From Streptomyces scopuliridis RB72 (GTDB taxonomy: Bacteria > Actinomycetota > Actinomycetes > Streptomycetales > Streptomycetaceae), in assembly GCF_000718095.1 (NCBI RefSeq), contig NZ_JOEI01000016.1:62001-126000 (forward strand): 64,000 nucleotides of DNA. Reading direction: 5' to 3'. Positions 9,076 through 16,979 of the stretch are shown here, one piece after another. A program made the position numbers and the translations under genes. Under the pieces are notes generated by a model that was not told the DNA's origin, did not search any database, and was given only the letters and a program-made list of their open reading frames with translations. How positions within the stretch are numbered: position 1 is the stretch's first letter; each line of letters opens with the position of its first letter.

Positions 9076-9102
9076 GCGGGGCCGGACTACGGCCGGCCCC
9101 GC
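9076..9102 (-). terminator. Stem-loop after the DUF397/XRE pair
   Basis: GCGGGGCCGG (9076-9085), a 7-nt loop and CCGGCCCCGC (9093-9102) form a perfect 10-bp stem 6 bp downstream of the DUF397 stop. It has no T-run, as is usual for Streptomyces terminators. Confidence 0.7.
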
Positions 9103-9108
9103 TCCGGG

Positions 9109-9345
9109 TTATTCGGCCCAGCTGAGGAACCGTGCCCAGGCGTCGGGGGCGACGGCGAAGGTGGGGCCTTCGAGATTCTTCGAGTCACGGACGTGGACGG
9201 AGTGCGGGCAGGTGGCGACCTCGACGCAGTCGCCGCCGCTGTCGCTGCTGTAGCTGGACTTGCGCCAGTCGAAGGCGACTTCGATGCAGTTCCCGCCGCC
9301 GCTGTCGCTGTAGCTGGACTTGAACCACCGCAGGGTGCTGCTCAT
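9109..9345 (-). CDS. DUF397 small protein with duplicated motif
   Basis: 78 aa. DUF397 proteins are small acidic partners encoded next to WhiJ-like XRE regulators in Streptomyces. The core here is KSSYSSDSGGDCVEVATCPH followed by VHVRDSKN, and the C-terminal FAVAPDAWARFL. Unusually, the N-terminal half of the motif occurs twice: W7-F-K-S-S-Y-S-D-S-G-G-G-N-C-I-E-V-A24 and W27-R-K-S-S-Y-S-S-D-S-G-G-D-C-V-E-V-A44. This is a tandem duplication of about 20 residues. Its start overlaps the XRE stop by 4 bp, so the two are coupled; it probably modulates the XRE protein. Confidence 0.9.
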   Translation of the reverse strand: MSSTLRWFKSSYSDSGGGNCIEVAFDWRKSSYSSDSGGDCVEVATCPHSVHVRDSKNLEGPTFAVAPDAWARFLSWAE

Positions 9346-10187
9346 TCCTGGTCTCCTGCCAACCGCTCGATGAGGCCCAGCGATTCGCGAGGACCCAGGG
9401 CCTGTGACCGGATTTTCGCATAACGCTGGGCGAGGGTGCTCACCTTGGCAGGGTCGCTGATGAGCAGGCTCTCGCCCTGGATCTCAAGGAAGGCCAGGTG
9501 GTCGTGGTCTGGAGTCTCCAGCAGATTCATTTCGCCACGGTCCCCCGCGTGCTCGCCGCTCAACCCGCAGTCAAGGGGTAGCACTTGCAGCGTAACGTTG
9601 CGGCGCTTCGCGCACTCTGTGAGGTGCAGCATCTGTTGGCGCATGATCTCCTTGCTTCCGATCGTCCGGGTCAGGGTGGACTCCTCCAGAACCAGTTCGA
9701 TCAGCGCCACCGGCTCCCTGTCGAAGAGCGCCCTCCGCGCCATCCTGACCTCCACCAATTCCTCCACTCGCTGATCGGGCAGCGGTGGATACCCGCCGCC
9801 GATCAGCGCCCGCGCGTACTCCTCTGTCTGGAACAGACCATGGATGGCGAACGTCGCGTACAGCTGTAGTCCCACCGCCTTCTGCTCCAGCAGCACATAG
9901 TCCTTGAACTGCTCCGGATACTTGTCCAGCCGTACATACTCCCGCGCCTGCTCAAAGATGCCCATCCCCTCCCCGAGCACCCGCTCCAGCGCCACCAGCA
10001 TCTCGTCACTCGCCGGCTGCGCGCACGTCTCCATCGCGCTCACCGCCGCACCCGAGAAACCGAGCTCTTTTCCGAGCTGTTCCTGCGTCAGCTTTCTCTT
10101 GATGCGCATCCTGCGGGCGACATCAGCCACCAATCGCGTCGCAGGACCCGCCGTTTCCTTGTTTTCCGCTCGCGCCATCGCGATCAC
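9342..10187 (-). CDS. XRE-family regulator with DUF5753 (WhiJ-like)
   Basis: 281 aa. The N-terminal helix-turn-helix (about residues 15-75) is ATRLVADVARRMRIKRKLTQ, then EQLGKELGFSGAAVSAMETC. The remaining ~190 residues form the DUF5753 domain (EYVRLDKYPEQFKDYVLLEQ, LQLYATFAIHGLFQTEEYAR, LLEQ/LIG motifs, and DHDHLAFLEIQGESLL). Proteins of this build regulate development or antibiotic production in Streptomyces and work with a DUF397 partner, encoded here immediately downstream with a 4-bp overlap. A 147-bp gap separates it from the divergent gene at 10335 and probably carries both promoters. Confidence 0.93.
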   Translation of the reverse strand: MIAMARAENKETAGPATRLVADVARRMRIKRKLTQEQLGKELGFSGAAVSAMETCAQPASDEMLVALERVLGEGMGIFEQAREYVRLDKYPEQFKDYVLLEQKAVGLQLYATFAIHGLFQTEEYARALIGGGYPPLPDQRVEELVEVRMARRALFDREPVALIELVLEESTLTRTIGSKEIMRQQMLHLTECAKRRNVTLQVLPLDCGLSGEHAGDRGEMNLLETPDHDHLAFLEIQGESLLISDPAKVSTLAQRYAKIRSQALGPRESLGLIERLAGDQE

Positions 10188-10334
10188 CTTTTCGACTCAA
10201 CCGGACTCAACCGGTCACAACCGAGACTTACGGAATTCCACCTTCCGCAAAGGACGTTCGGGCAGGTCAACCCCTGTCCGACGTACCCCGTGCAGACATG
10301 GAAAACGCTAGCCAGCGAGGACCAGAATGTCCCC

Positions 10335-10820
10335 ATGGATGCGACAACTCGCCAATTAGGTGACATCGATTGGATTCCGGCCTCTGGATTCCAACTTCGT
10401 AAAGCGGGAGCCCGTTTCGATGCCGTGAGGGTCGACGCGGATGACGGCCGCCGTCTCGCCGACATGCTGGAGGCGCTCTGCGGCGGTGAACCCGGGCCGG
10501 TGGTCAGTGAGGCGAATGGGCGGCGGGGAATGTATTTCCTGCTGCCGCCGGGAAGTACGGCCCACCGTTCCTGGCCGCCGGGCGTGCAGCGGTTCAACTC
10601 GGCGCGGAATACGGTGAGTTACGTACCGGTGCCCGCGCTGTCGGGGCGTACGTGGCCGCTTTCCTGGTACTTCCCGCCCACGGCCCGCGACCGCTTCGTC
10701 CACCCCCTGCTCCTGCTGAACGCCTCGATCGCCCTCCTCAGCGAACCGCCGGGCCGGGACGTCCTGGAGACGATCGGTTTCCGCCTCTCCACGCTGGACG
10801 TTCACGACCGCGACAGCTAG
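10335..10820 (+). CDS. Conserved hypothetical protein
   Basis: 161 aa from ATG 10335, with GAGGA about 14 bases upstream. It reads DIDWIPASGFQLRKAGARFD, then ADDGRRLADMLEAL, GMYFLLPPGSTAHRSWPPG, VSYVPVPALSGRTWPLSWYF and DRFVHPLLLLNASIALL. It has no signal peptide or membrane span. The pattern faintly resembles the N-terminal segment of Streptomyces bifunctional primase/polymerase-like proteins, but I cannot support that firmly. It sits opposite the XRE/DUF397 pair, an arrangement that often includes a third partner gene. Its stop shares a CTAG with the stop of the convergent kinase gene. Confidence 0.7.
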   Translation: MDATTRQLGDIDWIPASGFQLRKAGARFDAVRVDADDGRRLADMLEALCGGEPGPVVSEANGRRGMYFLLPPGSTAHRSWPPGVQRFNSARNTVSYVPVPALSGRTWPLSWYFPPTARDRFVHPLLLLNASIALLSEPPGRDVLETIGFRLSTLDVHDRDS

Positions 10821-12754
10821 TTCTCCTTGGCGTACGTCAGGGACTCGCCGCTCGTCGTCACACGGCGCAGGTTGCCGTCCGGCTGGATCGTCAGCTCCGT
10901 GGCGGTGCCGGGGGTGCAGGAGGACATGGGCTGGCCGGTGGTGACCTTGGAGGGGCCGATCCGCAGTGGCTCTTCCGGGGACGGTGCCGAGGCCAAGGCG
11001 GCCTCGAAGACGCAGTGGTACGTGCCGTCGCCGGGCGGCCCGTCCGCTGTCAGGGAGAGGATCGTGTCGCCCACCTTGCCCTGCTGGATGACGAGTCGGC
11101 GGGTGCTGCGGCCCGTGGCGGTTTCCAGCCCGCCCGTCCAGGTGCCCAGATACTTCGTGGGCACCTCGCCCTCCTTCGTCGTCTCGTCGGAGGGGGTGGG
11201 GGACGGTTTCGACGAGGGGGCCGCCGGATCGTCGGCCGTGGGTGTCGGGTCGGCGGTGCCGCTGACACGCGTGTTCTTGTCGTCCTGCGTGCCGTCGCCG
11301 TCCATGAAGGCGTACACCGAACCGCCCGCGCCGATCGCGACGACCACCGCCACGGCGATCAGCGCGACCGTGGCGCGGGTGCTGCGCGGCGCGGGCTGGG
11401 GCTCCGAGGGTGCGACGTACGTCGGGGCCATGCCGTACGGAGGGGTGGGGCCGAAGGACGTGGGCTGCTGCGCATGGTGCTGTGGGTGCTGCGGGGGCTG
11501 TGGGTGCTGGGCGTAGTACTGCTGGGGAGGGGGCGGCAGCGGTCCGTACCCCGGCTGCGGATAGCCGTACGGTTGCGGTGCTGGTGCTGGTGCTGGTGCT
11601 GGTGCCGGTGCCGGTCCCGGTCCCGGTGCTTGGTTGGCGGCCGGGGCCGGAACCACCGGAGCCGGCTTCGGAGTCGGGGCAGGAGCCGGCGGAGTCGGCG
11701 CCAGCCGCAGCGTCTGCTCCGACGGCACCTCCGGCCTCGACTTCGATCCCTCCGGTCCCTTCTCCGGCCCCTTCTCCGGCCCCGGTCGCCGCATCTGGCC
11801 CGTCGGATCCTCGTGCTCCAGCAACTCCACCGCGTGCCGACCCAGTTGGGCCAGCAGCCCGCCCGGCAGCCACGGTTCCCCGCCCGGTCCCGCCCCCGAG
11901 TCCGCCGCCTCGCCCACCCGGGCCAGTACGTCCCGTGTCGTCGGCCGCGCGGCCGGGTCCTTCTCCAGGCAGCCGCGTACGAGCTCGGTCAGGCCCTCGG
12001 GCAGGCCGGTCAGGTCCGGTTCCTCCTGCGCGATACGGAACATCAGCGCGTGCACACCCGTGTCCGCCGTGCCGAACGGCAGCCGGCCCGTCGCCGCGTA
12101 CGTCAGGACCGAGCCCAGGCAGAACACATCGCACGCCGCCGTCACGCGGTCGCCCCGTACCTGCTCCGGTGCCATGAACCCGGGCGAGCCGATCAGCGAG
12201 CCCGTCCGGGTCAGACTCTCGTCGGCGACCGTCTCCAGCGCGCGGGCTATGCCGAAGTCGATGACGCGCGGCCCGTCGATCGTCACCAGCACGTTGGACG
12301 GTTTCAGGTCGCGGTGGATGAGGCCCGCCGAGTGGATGTCCTGGAGCGCGTGGGCGAGGCCCGACGCGAGGATACGAACGGAACGTTCCGGCAGCGGACC
12401 GTGACCGCCACCGGCCGCGTCCCCGGAGCCGCTGCGCCCGCCCGATACGACGGTGTGGAGCGACGGGCCCGCGACATATCCCGTCGCCAGCCAGGGCACC
12501 GGCGCCTCCGTATCGGCGTCGAGGACCGGCGCCGTCCACGTGCCGCCGACCCGTCGCGCCGCCGCGACCTCCTGCCGGAACCGGCTGCGGAACTGTTCCT
12601 GCTCGGCCAGTTCCTGGTGGACGAGCTTGACGGCGACCGTACGGCCCCGGTCGGAGCGCGCCAGATAGACCTGGCCCATCCCGCCCGCGCCGAGGCGCGC
12701 CAGCAGCCGGTAGGCGCCTATGCGTTGCGGATCGTCAGCTGCGAGTTTTTCCAT
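10817..12754 (-). CDS. Membrane-anchored serine/threonine protein kinase (PknB type)
   Basis: 645 aa from ATG 12754 (GGGGAGGGG upstream); an in-frame ATG at 12817 would add 21 residues. The kinase domain covers about residues 12-270: LGAGGMGQVYLARS loop, AVKLVHQ lysine, HRDLKPSNVLV catalytic loop, DFGIARAL, and MAPEQVRG. A Pro/Ala/Gln-rich linker with PAPAPAPA repeats and PQPPQHPQHH runs to about 450. One membrane helix follows (ATVALIAVAVVVAIGAGGSV), then an extracellular domain of about 170 residues with two Cys. It probably senses something outside the cell and phosphorylates cytoplasmic targets; the ligand is unknown. Confidence 0.94.
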   Translation of the reverse strand: MEKLAADDPQRIGAYRLLARLGAGGMGQVYLARSDRGRTVAVKLVHQELAEQEQFRSRFRQEVAAARRVGGTWTAPVLDADTEAPVPWLATGYVAGPSLHTVVSGGRSGSGDAAGGGHGPLPERSVRILASGLAHALQDIHSAGLIHRDLKPSNVLVTIDGPRVIDFGIARALETVADESLTRTGSLIGSPGFMAPEQVRGDRVTAACDVFCLGSVLTYAATGRLPFGTADTGVHALMFRIAQEEPDLTGLPEGLTELVRGCLEKDPAARPTTRDVLARVGEAADSGAGPGGEPWLPGGLLAQLGRHAVELLEHEDPTGQMRRPGPEKGPEKGPEGSKSRPEVPSEQTLRLAPTPPAPAPTPKPAPVVPAPAANQAPGPGPAPAPAPAPAPAPQPYGYPQPGYGPLPPPPQQYYAQHPQPPQHPQHHAQQPTSFGPTPPYGMAPTYVAPSEPQPAPRSTRATVALIAVAVVVAIGAGGSVYAFMDGDGTQDDKNTRVSGTADPTPTADDPAAPSSKPSPTPSDETTKEGEVPTKYLGTWTGGLETATGRSTRRLVIQQGKVGDTILSLTADGPPGDGTYHCVFEAALASAPSPEEPLRIGPSKVTTGQPMSSCTPGTATELTIQPDGNLRRVTTSGESLTYAKEN

Positions 12755-12879
12755 GGCCGGCCGGCCCCTCCCCGTCGTCACGCCTCGGATCATCTCGCAT
12801 GACACGGCCGAACTCACGGTCTCCCCCGAACGAAACCTCTACTGGCCGGTGTTCGCCGGAGCGACAGGCTCCGTTCCGC

Positions 12880-13533
12880 TCACTCGGGCCAGGCCGAGTT
12901 CTCGATCACGTCCACGAAGTCCGTCCGTACGAACCCGGGCGAGAAGCGCGCCAGCACATCCGCCTTCACATTGCCGAAGGCCGTCTCCGGCCGGTGTTCG
13001 ATCCCCTCCGTGAACGCCTGGAGGATCCGGCGCTTGAAGTCCGGGCGCGGGTGGGCCGCCACGACCTCCTCCCTCACCTTGTCCGGTACGGAGTCCAGCC
13101 CCATCCCCAGCACATCGAGCTCGACCCCGGCCGTGACGAGTGCCACCTCGGGCTCCATGTGGGACGGGATCCCCGGCGTCGTGTGCAGGGCGATCGCGGT
13201 CCAGACGATCCGCGCGCTCTCCTGCGAGAGCCCGTGGCCCAGCAGGAAGTCGCGGGCGGCGTCGGCGCCGTCGAGTTCGAAGCGCTGCCGCGAGGCGCGG
13301 TAGCTCTCGGTCAGGCCGAGGTCGTGGAACATCGCGCCGATGTAGAGCAGCTCGGGGTCGTACGTGAGCCCGCGCCGCTGTCCCTGGAGCGAGCCGAAGA
13401 GGAAGACCCGGCGGGAGTGGTCGTACAGCAGGGCGTTCGTGGTGTCCCGTACCAGCTCGGTGGCTTCCTTGACGAGGGCGCTGTCGGGGATCTGGATACC
13501 GGCGATGCGGTCGGCCGAGGTTGAGGCTGACAT
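12880..13533 (-). CDS. HD-domain phosphohydrolase-like protein
   Basis: 217 aa. The HD motif is visible as YDHSRRVF (first His, about residue 39), MFHDLGL (about 68-74, His-Asp) and later IALHTTPGIPSH, the set of metal ligands in HD hydrolases. Related proteins are annotated as cyanamide-hydratase-like or diguanylate-related HD proteins. Here only a metal-dependent hydrolase can be claimed. The ATG at 13533 is preceded by AAAGGAA. It is divergent from the GlxA-like regulator 140 bp away and may be its target. Confidence 0.88.
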   Translation of the reverse strand: MSASTSADRIAGIQIPDSALVKEATELVRDTTNALLYDHSRRVFLFGSLQGQRRGLTYDPELLYIGAMFHDLGLTESYRASRQRFELDGADAARDFLLGHGLSQESARIVWTAIALHTTPGIPSHMEPEVALVTAGVELDVLGMGLDSVPDKVREEVVAAHPRPDFKRRILQAFTEGIEHRPETAFGNVKADVLARFSPGFVRTDFVDVIENSAWPE

Positions 13534-13672
13534 GGCGGATTCCTTTCGCGAGGGGAGCTTCTCGGGGCACTGCCTCCCCTTCCACTCTCAGTCCGGTCGC
13601 CCTGTCCCCGCCATGTCTATCCAGACGCACACCCCATACATATGGCCATGGATCCGGGCTACCGTTGCCGTT

Positions 13673-14662
13673 ATGAGGGCCGGAGACCGCGCCGGAGAGC
13701 GCAGGAACATCACCGTGTTCGTGTACGACGGCGTTCGGCTGATGGATGTCGCCGCCCCGCTGGAGGTCTTCGGTACGGCGGCCGGGCTCGGCGGCGCGTA
13801 CAGCACGGCGGTCTGCTCGGCGGACGGCGGTCCCGTGATCACCTCCACCGGCACCCGGCTGCACGCCGACGTGCCGGCGGCCGAGGTCGGCCGGACGCAC
13901 ACGCTCGTCGTCCCCGGCTCCGACGATCTGCCGCACCGCCCGCCGCCGGCCGGGCTCCTGGACGCGGTGGGCGAACTGGCCGGCGGGGAGCGGTCGCGCC
14001 GTATCGCGTCCGTCTGCACCGGCGCCTTCGCGCTGGCCGCCGCCGGGCTGCTGGACGGCAGACGCGCGACCACCCACTGGCGGCACGCGGCCGCCCTCGC
14101 CCGGCGCTATCCGGCCATCACCGTGGACCCGGACGCGATCTTCGTACGGGACGGCCGTACGTACACCTCGGCCGGGGTCACCGCGGGCATCGACCTCGCG
14201 CTCGCGCTGGTCGAGGACGACGAGGGGGTGGAGCTGGCCCGTGAGGTCGCCCGCGATCTGGTGGTCTTCCTCCAGCGGCCGGGCGGGCAGTCGCAGTTCT
14301 CCGTGGCCGCCCGTACGCCGAGCCCGCGCCACGACGGGCTGCGCGGGCTGCTGCGGGAGGTGACGGCCGATCCGGCGGCCGACCACTCGCTGCCCGCGCT
14401 GGCCCGGCGCGGCGGGCTGAGCGCGCGCCATCTGACGCGGCTCTTCAACGAGCAGGTCGGCAGCACACCGGCGGCGTACATCGAGTCCGTACGGCTGGAG
14501 GCGGCGAAGGCGCTGCTGGAGGCGGGGGAGACGGTGACGGGCGCGGCGCGGCGCAGCGGGCTCGGCAGTGACGAGTCGCTGCGGCGGGTCTTCCTGCGGC
14601 AGCTGGGTGTGACGCCGTCGGCGTACCGGTCGCGTTTCCGGACGACCGCCCCAGCGAGCTGA
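13673..14662 (+). CDS. GlxA-like regulator (DJ-1/PfpI domain plus AraC HTH)
   Basis: 329 aa from ATG 13673. The N-terminal ~190 residues form a class I glutamine-amidotransferase/DJ-1 fold (ITVFVYDGVRLMDVAAPLEV, SVCTGAFALAAAGLLDG around the nucleophile-elbow Cys). The C-terminal ~100 residues are an AraC/XylS double HTH (LARRGGLSARHLTRLFNEQV, then VTGAARRSGLGSDESLRRVF). A TACCGT at 13661-13666 ends only six bases before the ATG, so the transcript may be leaderless. Such regulators usually control an adjacent gene; candidates are the divergent HD gene and the aminotransferase downstream. Confidence 0.92.
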   Translation: MRAGDRAGERRNITVFVYDGVRLMDVAAPLEVFGTAAGLGGAYSTAVCSADGGPVITSTGTRLHADVPAAEVGRTHTLVVPGSDDLPHRPPPAGLLDAVGELAGGERSRRIASVCTGAFALAAAGLLDGRRATTHWRHAAALARRYPAITVDPDAIFVRDGRTYTSAGVTAGIDLALALVEDDEGVELAREVARDLVVFLQRPGGQSQFSVAARTPSPRHDGLRGLLREVTADPAADHSLPALARRGGLSARHLTRLFNEQVGSTPAAYIESVRLEAAKALLEAGETVTGAARRSGLGSDESLRRVFLRQLGVTPSAYRSRFRTTAPAS

Positions 14663-14769
14663 AACGAGATACGACTCAGCCACAGCCCCGACAGCATGCC
14701 GACCAAAGTGGCTGACTCCATACAAGGTGGCGATACCGCCCCGCTCCCGCACCTCCCTACCCTTGCCGC

Positions 14770-16161
14770 ATGACCCCTCATACCGACCATGTCGACCGTG
14801 CGGAACGTGTCGACCGTGCCGACCCGCAGTCCGGTGCCGCGGTGAAGGCCGCCGACCGAGCGCACGTGTTCCACTCCTGGTCAGCCCAGGGCCTGATCGA
14901 CCCGCTCGCCGTCGCCGGCGCCGAGGGTTCCTCCTTCTGGGACTACGACGGCAACCGCTATCTCGACTTCAGCAGCGGCCTCGTCTACACCAACATCGGC
15001 TATCAGCACCCCACCGTCGTCGCGGCCATCCAGGAGCAGGCCGGCCGGCTCGCCACCTTCGCGCCCGCCTTCGCCATCGATGTGCGCTCCGAGGCCGCAC
15101 GCCTCATCGCCGAGCGCACCCCGGGCGATCTCGACAAGATCTTCTTCACCAACGGCGGCGCCGAGGCCGTCGAGAACGCCGTCCGGATGGCCCGGCTGCA
15201 CACCGGCCGTCCCAAGGTGCTCTCCGCGTACCGCTCGTACCACGGCGGTACGTCCACCGCGATCAATCTGACCGGCGACCCGCGCCGCTGGGCGTCCGAC
15301 AGCGGTACGTCCGGCGTGGTGCGGTTCTGGGCGCCGTTCCTCTACCGGTCGCCGTTCTACGCCTCGACGGAGGCCGAGGAGTGCGCCCGCGCGCTGGAGC
15401 ATCTCGAAGCGACGATCGCCTTCGAGGGTCCGGCGACCATCGCCGCGATCATCCTGGAGACGATCCCGGGCACGGCCGGCATCATGACGCCGCCGCCCGG
15501 CTATCTGGCGGGTGTCCGCGAGATCTGCGACCGGCACGGCATCGTCTTCGTACTGGACGAGGTGATGGCGGGCTTCGGCCGTACGGGCAAGTGGTTCGCC
15601 GCCGAGCACTTCGACGTGGTGCCGGATCTGCTGACCTTCGCCAAGGGCGTCAACTCGGGGTACGTACCGCTCGGCGGAGTCGCCATCTCGGGCGCGATCG
15701 CCGAGACCTTCGCGAGCCGTCCGTACCCCGGCGGACTGACCTACTCCGGTCATCCGCTGGCCTGTGCCGCCGCAGTCGCCACGATCGGGGTGATGGCGGA
15801 CGAGAAGGTCGTCGAGCACGCCGCGCACATCGGCGAGACGATCCTCGGCCCGGGGCTGCGCGATCTGGCGGCCCGGCATCCGTCGGTCGGTGAGGTGCGC
15901 GGTACGGGGGTCTTCTGGGCGCTCGACCTGGTCAAGGACAGGGAGACGCGCGAGCCGCTGGTGCCGTACAACGCGTCGGGCGAGGCGAACGCGCCCATGG
16001 CCGCCTTCGCCGCGGCCTGCAAGAAGAACGGTCTGTGGCCCTTCGTGAACATGAACCGTACGCACGCGGTGCCGGCCTGCAACATCACCGAGGCGGAGGC
16101 GAAGGAGGGGCTGGCGGTCCTGGACCTGGCGCTGACGGTCGCGGACGAGCACACGGCGTAG
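14770..16161 (+). CDS. Class III PLP-dependent aminotransferase
   Basis: 463 aa, usual length. It transfers an amino group from an omega-amino acid or amine to a keto acid using pyridoxal phosphate. Visible signatures are FWDYDGNRYLDFSSGLVYTN, FFTNGGAEAVENAVRMARLH, SYHGGT, the class III block FVLDEVMAGFGRTGKWFAAE with the PLP-binding Asp, and TFAKGVNSGYVPLGG with the Schiff-base Lys. Closest types by eye are taurine-pyruvate and related omega-transaminases; the substrate is not determined. A TACCCT at 14758-14763 lies six bases before the ATG, again suggesting a leaderless start. The GntR gene follows 134 bp later. Confidence 0.92.
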   Translation: MTPHTDHVDRAERVDRADPQSGAAVKAADRAHVFHSWSAQGLIDPLAVAGAEGSSFWDYDGNRYLDFSSGLVYTNIGYQHPTVVAAIQEQAGRLATFAPAFAIDVRSEAARLIAERTPGDLDKIFFTNGGAEAVENAVRMARLHTGRPKVLSAYRSYHGGTSTAINLTGDPRRWASDSGTSGVVRFWAPFLYRSPFYASTEAEECARALEHLEATIAFEGPATIAAIILETIPGTAGIMTPPPGYLAGVREICDRHGIVFVLDEVMAGFGRTGKWFAAEHFDVVPDLLTFAKGVNSGYVPLGGVAISGAIAETFASRPYPGGLTYSGHPLACAAAVATIGVMADEKVVEHAAHIGETILGPGLRDLAARHPSVGEVRGTGVFWALDLVKDRETREPLVPYNASGEANAPMAAFAAACKKNGLWPFVNMNRTHAVPACNITEAEAKEGLAVLDLALTVADEHTA

Positions 16162-16295
16162 CCCGACGGGCGGCCCTGACGGCGGGGGCGGGCGGGTCCG
16201 GCCTGCCCGCCCCGGACCCCCGCGTCACCTGGCTCCCAGAACCCCCGCGTCACCTGGCTTAAGGTGTCCCAAGCCGGACGAGGGGACGGAAAACC

Positions 16296-16979
16296 ATGCC
16301 CGCCAGCGGAGCTGTGACCCGCAATACCTTGCGGCAGCAGATCGCGGACGCGTTGCGTGACGAGGTGCTCGCGGGGCGTTTACTGCCGGGCCAGGAGTTC
16401 ACCGTCAAGCAGATCGCCGAGCAGTACGGAGTCTCCGCGACTCCGGTGAGGGAAGCGCTGGTCGATCTCTCCGCGCAGGATCTGCTCGACTCCGACCAGC
16501 ACCGCGGCTTCCGCGTCCATCAGTTCTCCGTGGACGACTTCCGGCGGATGGTCGACGCGCGCTCGCTGATCGTGGACGCCGTCTTCCGCAGGCTGGAGGG
16601 CGAGCATCTGGCGGCCAGGGCGCACGGCGCGGTGCTGGTGTCCGTACGACGCCGAGCCGAGGAAGCGGCGCGTGCGGCCAGGAGCGGGGATCTGACCATT
16701 CTCATCGGCTACGACCTGCGGTTCTGGCGCGAGTTGTGCGCGCTGGTGGCCAACCCGTATGTCGCGGACTTCCTGAACCGGCTGCGCGTCCAGGCGTGGG
16801 TGTTCTCCGTGCCATTCCTGCGCGCGGACCCGGAGGTCCGCAAGCGGCTGTGGGGCGGGCACGAGCGGCTGGTCGACGCGCTGACCCTCGGTGACGCGCC
16901 GGCGGTGCGCGCCGTGATCGGTGAGTACGACAACCACTCGCTCGCGTGGGCGGACAGGCTGGAGAGTTCTCAGCGGTGA
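16296..16979 (+). CDS. GntR-family regulator (FCD subfamily)
   Basis: 227 aa. An N-terminal winged helix (NTLRQQIADALRDEVLAGRL, then FTVKQIAEQYGVSATPVREA, residues ~8-70) is followed by an all-helical FCD ligand domain (residues ~85-215) with Asp/His positions expected to bind metal and a carboxylate ligand. Its stop overlaps the GTG of the glycosyltransferase fusion by 4 bp, so both are on one transcript. It may control the aminotransferase upstream; this is inferred from proximity. Confidence 0.93.
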   Translation: MPASGAVTRNTLRQQIADALRDEVLAGRLLPGQEFTVKQIAEQYGVSATPVREALVDLSAQDLLDSDQHRGFRVHQFSVDDFRRMVDARSLIVDAVFRRLEGEHLAARAHGAVLVSVRRRAEEAARAARSGDLTILIGYDLRFWRELCALVANPYVADFLNRLRVQAWVFSVPFLRADPEVRKRLWGGHERLVDALTLGDAPAVRAVIGEYDNHSLAWADRLESSQR

